Assembly (NCBI GenBank): GCA_002794465.1
Contig: MTSL01000114.1
Span: 1-38,828 of the forward strand
Origin: Paramicrosporidium saccamoebae
Taxonomy: Eukaryota > Rozellomycota
DNA: 38,828 nucleotides
Direction: 5' to 3'
Part shown: in pieces, positions 36,001-38,828 of the stretch
How the letters are laid out: each line of letters begins with the position of its first letter
How positions within the stretch are numbered: position 1 is the first letter of the stretch
The notes under the pieces: generated by a model
Databases searched by the model: none
Told to the model about the DNA's origin: nothing
The model's input: the letters and a program-made list of their open reading frames with translations, nothing else
Translations under genes and position numbers: made by a program

Positions 36001-36131
36001 TCTTTGGAGAGCCGCTCGAGGGACGATCAGGCGGCAGAGCACTTGCTGCCCAAGGAAGTGCTCCCATGCGGGATTGTGCTGATGCTGAAAGGTTGGCCTT
36101 GGAATTTGCATCCATCAAGGTCAGAGACTAA
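33015..36131 (+). CDS. ALA1: Alanyl-tRNA synthetase, possibly dual cytosolic/mitochondrial
   Basis: This is a complete class II AlaRS: a catalytic domain with LLFANSGMAQFK, KCIRAGGKHNDLEDVG, HHTFFEMLGNWSFGDYFK and GRGYVLRRILRRAVRY; an editing domain with zinc-site HTATHLLNYAI (H-x3-H) and ELCGGTHV (C-x3-H); and a C-Ala domain ending GGRALAAQGS. The frame from the first ATG (33015) gives 1038 aa. The in-frame ATG at 33204 gives 975 aa, the usual cytosolic length (yeast about 958). The extra 63 residues include TRTLASLLFRRTARRLMSF, a basic presequence-like helix just before the second ATG. A single gene using two starts for mitochondrial and cytosolic enzymes, as known for yeast ALA1, is therefore plausible. 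No intron is needed. AATAAAGG at 36166 is the poly(A) signal. Confidence 0.95.
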   Translation: MIVGLPIMNGYFLTRFTFSVISIKTCYEINVELSSELELSNRRPTASTRTLASLLFRRTARRLMSFSDKSRVESLTPFPSSVPFTDARRLEYWTAQKTRQTFLDYFVEACGHSFVPSSATIPHDDPTLLFANSGMAQFKTIFQGVIDPAAPFAKLKRAANSQKCIRAGGKHNDLEDVGKDVYHHTFFEMLGNWSFGDYFKKEAISMAWELLTTVYGLPKERLYVTYFGGDERCNLPADLEAKQLWMEAGVAEERVLPFGMKENFWEMGESGPCGPCSEIHFDRIGGRDASAMVNMDDPDVLEIWNLVFMQFNRELDGSLRSLPNKHVDTGMGFERVLSVLQNKRSNYDTDVFMPIFAEIEQRSGCRPYSGKVGRSEDVDGIDMAYRVIADHIRTLTFSISDGGCPSNDGRGYVLRRILRRAVRYSHDKLKASPGFFASLVDIVVERFGDAFPEIKKSPELVKELLLEEETQFRKTLERGLVQFGKFSKTAKDGVLSGSDVWRLYDTYGFPVDLTRLMAEEANLRIDEDGFLVAQSTAKELSRAGKHSDSDNPLNKVTIDVHLASDLEKKHTTPITDDSFKYTDSIVEAKIVGLISEGEVVSSLPSTSDVKYFGVLLDRTNFYAESGGQVYDEGVITGADGQMEFAVEAVQSYGGYVLHVGYLKYGGISVGENVIATFDETRRRPLRHNHTATHLLNYAIGNVMTEQNPDQKGSLVAPDRLRFDFNSTKAPSSEQVEQIESIVNGFIEKNFEVSTMPLPLEQAMALPGLRAVFGETYPDPVRVVCVGAPLSQVLANPTDDRWKDVSVELCGGTHVKRSSDIKKFLILTESAIAKGIRRIVAVTGEEAVKAQQLSRELDGRLEAISRKSIMDEEAIKSLSKDVDEAAISLLEKNRLRDGVAAVRQKMVDADKAVRLTQSRLALDTVAPFLESTAHPVVVKRIDVGDNGKALLDALNALKKAGHSGLLYSVDQQSGKIHYYSVVAEQHKSLDASEWAKVFGEPLEGRSGGRALAAQGSAPMRDCADAERLALEFASIKVRD

Positions 36132-36458
36132 GTTCTAGTTACACACGAGTTACTATACATCAAACCAATAAAGGGTGTTAAAGGTCGAGTAAAAGGATTG
36201 ACGCCGATGCCATTTTATTGATATTGTCACCAGAGGACTACAGGTTGACCCGTTTCAATGCGCTCTGGAACGACCAACTTGTTCCCAGCTGCGCTCTTAT
36301 TGGTCGCCTGATGTTGGCCTTCTGGCCAATCATATGCGCTACAGAAGAAATCGACTGGCAGTCTTTCGATATGATTGGCCAAGCCGCGACTCGTTGGCCA
36401 TGATGTCCACCGACAGGAATAAAACCCTGCCGTGCGGTCCAGGGGTCGATACTGAACG
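36132..36458 (+). promoter_or_regulatory. CCAAT/TATA promoter of 508-aa secreted gene
   Basis: This 327-bp gap ends with three CCAAT/ATTGG boxes (36299, 36326, 36374; 85-160 bp upstream of the ATG) and a TATA-like AATAAAA at 36418, 41 bp upstream of the ATG. Its left part contains the AlaRS 3' end. No gene is present. Confidence 0.65.
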
Positions 36459-37985
36459 ATGAACATTACTGCTGCTGCCCTCTTTGCGCTCGTTAGTGCC
36501 GTGACAGCCTCCAAGTTCAACCTTGAAAAGGCTAACGAGGCCGAAATACTTGCTTCTCAACTGAATGAGCTTCATGGTCTGGAGGTCTACCCCAAGTTGG
36601 AACGTACTCTGTTCAACCTTCCCGAAAACTATGATACTATTGTCGCACTGTCAGGGTACTTCCCGGAGCTTAAGAATGTCCGTGAAGCTGCAGATCTTGA
36701 TGCTGAAATCATCAGAATCTTGAAGAAAAGCGCTGCCCCAGCTGCTCATCCTATTATTGATGAGAACTTGAAGCGCAATCCCAAATTGGCCATTAAGGAA
36801 CTCGTAGAAACCATGAACAGCGGAAACAAAAGTTTGGTTAATACCGTGACTCTTATTACGGCCGACCCTGATCAAGTTTCTGTCAATGCTATAGGCGCGA
36901 AATTCCCTGAGATTCTCAAGGCAGTCGATTCTAGTTTTTTCGCCTTTGACGACATCTTTAACTATGCTACCACCCCTCTAGCTAAGCGGCAGGTTCAAAA
37001 GGTCGATGATAATGACCGAAAGAGCATTCTGAGATTGCTTCATAAAGCTGTCATCTCCGCCGCGCCTGGTGCTACCGCTAACCAGATTCATGCCGCAGTT
37101 CTTGAGGATATTGTTAAACTTGCCCCTACTCTTCCCTCCGCGCCTGTACCAGCACGTGATCCGTTCTACCAATTAGCTGAAGGTTTGCGCAAACGTGAGG
37201 CTTCCTTTGCGACTCTCAGTGCAGGTAATGCCAAGGCGGAGTTTTCAAGAATCGTCCTTGCCCACACCACCCCTAAGTACGCCAACCTCATCAAGAGCAA
37301 ATTGACGTCTAATCCCGAGCAAGTTGCCAAGCGCATACTCGATAAAGTCAATTCCGGGCCTACAACCTCTCCCATTAGCGACGTTGCCTTTGAGATTGTG
37401 ATTGAGGAAGTTATGCAACATCTTAAGGCTGCCGATGGCGTCTTGGCTTCGATCCCTACTGACAGCATCGCAAAGGCCAATGCTTTCATTCGCGCAGCGA
37501 TAGTAAAGACTGTTACTGATGACGACTTGAAAGCTGCCGTAAATCGAAGAGTCGTGAATACGGGTCTTGCTGAAACGTGCGCTGGATTCCTTGGATTCCC
37601 TGCCGACGCCAAGAATCGCCGTGCTGCTAAAGACATTAAGGCGGCGCTGGAGAAAACCCGTGAAGAGGCTTTGACCAAGGCTATTAAGAGTGATCTTGCC
37701 GCGATTTCGTCTAAAGCCGGAAGAATGTTCTCCCCAGGCACCAGTGGCAAATCCTTCGAGGATTATGTTCATACGCCATTGATAAAACCTATTGTGGACG
37801 GCCTTCCGAGCAACACTCCCAAAAGAGCAACCTTCAAGACGGATGTTGAGGCATATTTGAAAGCCAATCCATTGGTCTTGACTGATATGGTTCTCCAAGA
37901 ACTCAACAAGCCCGCCACCATTAAAACTTTGGCCCAAGCTTTGGGCGCAGTGAGAACCGAAATTCTCAACTGGAACTTTAACTAA
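36459..37985 (+). CDS. Secreted helical orphan protein, 508 aa
   Basis: I do not recognise this protein. It starts with a short signal peptide (MNITAAALFALVSAVTAS) and has no C-terminal anchor, so it should be secreted or lumenal. It is overwhelmingly helical, Ala/Lys/Leu-rich, with only one cysteine after the signal peptide (ETCAGFLGF). Irregular modules of about 35-45 residues recur around the pattern I/L-x-x-x-L-x-x-N-P-x-x-(L/V), e.g. LKRNPKLAIKELVETM, LTSNPEQVAKRILDKV and LKANPLVLTDMVLQEL, suggesting a repeated helical-hairpin scaffold. Base composition and codon use match housekeeping neighbours. CCAAT boxes and a TATA-like element precede it, as for the 768-aa surface protein; the two could be functionally linked, which is inference only. 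Confidence 0.8.
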   Translation: MNITAAALFALVSAVTASKFNLEKANEAEILASQLNELHGLEVYPKLERTLFNLPENYDTIVALSGYFPELKNVREAADLDAEIIRILKKSAAPAAHPIIDENLKRNPKLAIKELVETMNSGNKSLVNTVTLITADPDQVSVNAIGAKFPEILKAVDSSFFAFDDIFNYATTPLAKRQVQKVDDNDRKSILRLLHKAVISAAPGATANQIHAAVLEDIVKLAPTLPSAPVPARDPFYQLAEGLRKREASFATLSAGNAKAEFSRIVLAHTTPKYANLIKSKLTSNPEQVAKRILDKVNSGPTTSPISDVAFEIVIEEVMQHLKAADGVLASIPTDSIAKANAFIRAAIVKTVTDDDLKAAVNRRVVNTGLAETCAGFLGFPADAKNRRAAKDIKAALEKTREEALTKAIKSDLAAISSKAGRMFSPGTSGKSFEDYVHTPLIKPIVDGLPSNTPKRATFKTDVEAYLKANPLVLTDMVLQELNKPATIKTLAQALGAVRTEILNWNFN

Positions 37986-38097
37986 TGCAACACAAGCACA
38001 ATCGCCACTAGAGTAGATGAACTAGACCCAAGGAATACAATCTAACTATAAACGTACAATAGACATAAGGGGGTGTTTTACTACAGATTCTGATCAT

Positions 38098-38757
38098 CTA
38101 GAGAAACTTGACGATCGACAGATAGAACAGATAAAAGCATGGCATCAGGGCAGAGAGGAAACAAAAGACACGTCCACGGTGCATATCCAGGGCGTAGCTG
38201 ATGACATACATTTTGCGGGCGGTGAGGAAATAGGTGACCATCTCCAAGACTTTGTCGTCGGCGATCCCGGCATTCCAAGAGACCATCACTGAGGCGAGCA
38301 GAAGGATAAAGGCCTCAATGTTGTTGCTCTGAGAATGATAGAGACGGGTAGAGACGCCGCCCAGGGCAGACCGTTGTTCACGGGGACGACTCAATTCCAT
38401 GCAACGACCGGCTGCCAAGATGGCCATAAAGGGCATTATTACGGTCATCAAGAGGAAGGTGACTAGTGCATACCATGCAATTGCCAAATACGTCAAAGCA
38501 CGGGCCTTTAGCGCTCCCAATCCCAGGGGTGTGAGATAGAGTTTTGTGGCCATGGGACAAACAAACTTGGTAATCAGACCGAAGCGGAGAGTGGCCAAGA
38601 AAACAGCCACCACTCCGAGGGCGAGGATGGTGTGCAAAGCGAGCGTCTCTGAGACATGTTTAGTCGTCGGACTCACTTTGGAGCGGCCGCCCTTTGATTC
38701 GGTCGTTGATTTGCGGGGAGTGGCACGGCGGGCAGGTGATCGGGAACGGCCGGCCAT
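38098..38757 (-). CDS. MAPEG-family integral membrane protein
   Basis: This 219-aa protein has a basic, Ser/Arg-rich cytosolic N-terminus (about 35 residues) and four to five hydrophobic segments. The MAPEG signature is visible in the middle: R-x(5)-LYHSQSNNIEAFILLLASV, matching the conserved R...R..rsq.N..Ea..... region of microsomal glutathione transferases and eicosanoid-metabolising relatives, followed by TARKMYVISYALDMHRGR. A long N-terminal TM segment (LALHTILALGVVAVFLATL) precedes it. The typical MGST length is about 150 aa; the extra length is N-terminal. It may act in glutathione-dependent detoxification or lipid metabolism, but the substrate cannot be inferred. The ATG at 38757 lies 71 bp from the window end, with ATTGG at 38794. 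Confidence 0.75.
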   Translation of the reverse strand: MAGRSRSPARRATPRKSTTESKGGRSKVSPTTKHVSETLALHTILALGVVAVFLATLRFGLITKFVCPMATKLYLTPLGLGALKARALTYLAIAWYALVTFLLMTVIMPFMAILAAGRCMELSRPREQRSALGGVSTRLYHSQSNNIEAFILLLASVMVSWNAGIADDKVLEMVTYFLTARKMYVISYALDMHRGRVFCFLSALMPCFYLFYLSIVKFL

Positions 38758-38828
38758 GTTTAGCCCGCCAGGGCAATTCCCGCCTTTTCTCTCATTGGTT
38801 TGTTTGGATCTACAAAGTCCGGGGGGGG

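Noticed and set aside
1-38828. CRISPR array or bacterial operon
   Set aside because: There are no regularly spaced identical repeats. Genes are eukaryotic, intron-bearing and monocistronic.

Overview
The window looks like part of the nuclear genome of a very compact microbial eukaryote. All large genes encode eukaryotic proteins (bystin, Vps45, Vps36, Sld5, Rpb6, a Nup88-like nucleoporin, LSM12). Intergenic gaps are often under 100 bp. At least 17 spliceosomal introns can be reconstructed by restoring conserved protein reading frames, and all are only 29-38 bp long. Several genes point to an aerobic mitochondrion: the complex IV subunit COX12/COX6B, a YTA12-type m-AAA protease, an ADCK2-like UbiB kinase, a YbeY nuclease with a presequence-like N-terminus, a Tim17/22-like protein, and an alanyl-tRNA synthetase that may carry a presequence. 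Short genes, tiny introns, yeast-like Vps36 zinc fingers and several large orphan secreted proteins suggest an early-diverging, probably parasitic fungal lineage (Rozellomycota / basal microsporidian-like, of the Mitosporidium or Paramicrosporidium kind). This placement is inference, not proof.

Layout. 1-2.5 kb: AT-rich and essentially gene-free. 2.5-5.1 kb (+): bystin ENP1, a PAQR membrane protein and a tandem-SH3 protein. 5.3-9.1 kb: an ABCG half-transporter (-) head-to-head with VPS45 (+, six exons). 9.5-11.2 kb (-): a TRIP4/RQT4 zinc-finger protein, tRNA-Leu(UAG) on the + strand, a three-exon Tim17/22-like gene, and a closely spaced tRNA-Arg(UCU)/tRNA-Ile(AAU) pair. 11.5-16 kb: m-AAA protease (-) and ADCK2-like kinase (+). 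16.7-19 kb: a 768-aa signal-peptide protein with one C-terminal membrane anchor. 19.5-22.4 kb: RPB6, a 117-aa orphan and a Nup88-like protein. 23-24.2 kb: a secreted protein with a basic repeat tract. 24.8-28.4 kb: SerRS, YbeY, LSM12 and PLAC8. 28.7-33 kb: VPS36, COX12, maleylacetoacetate isomerase, a 107-aa secreted orphan and SLD5. 33-38.8 kb: AlaRS, a 508-aa secreted orphan and a MAPEG protein.

The genes do not form one pathway. They are mostly single-copy housekeeping genes (ribosome biogenesis, endosomal/ESCRT traffic, replication, transcription, tRNA charging, mitochondrial quality control) interspersed with lineage-specific secreted proteins. The signal-peptide genes and PLAC8 are preceded by CCAAT boxes, several with a TATA-like element.

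The most novel signals are non-coding: (i) a MITE-like family with TGT...ACA-type ends, inverted termini related to TGTYGCGTAGTGGGG and 4-bp target duplications in at least three copies; (ii) a pair of conserved 28-nt hairpins with identical length and a wobble-preserving change; (iii) other degenerate dispersed repeats; and (iv) stop codons embedded in AATAAA signals, including one bidirectional example.
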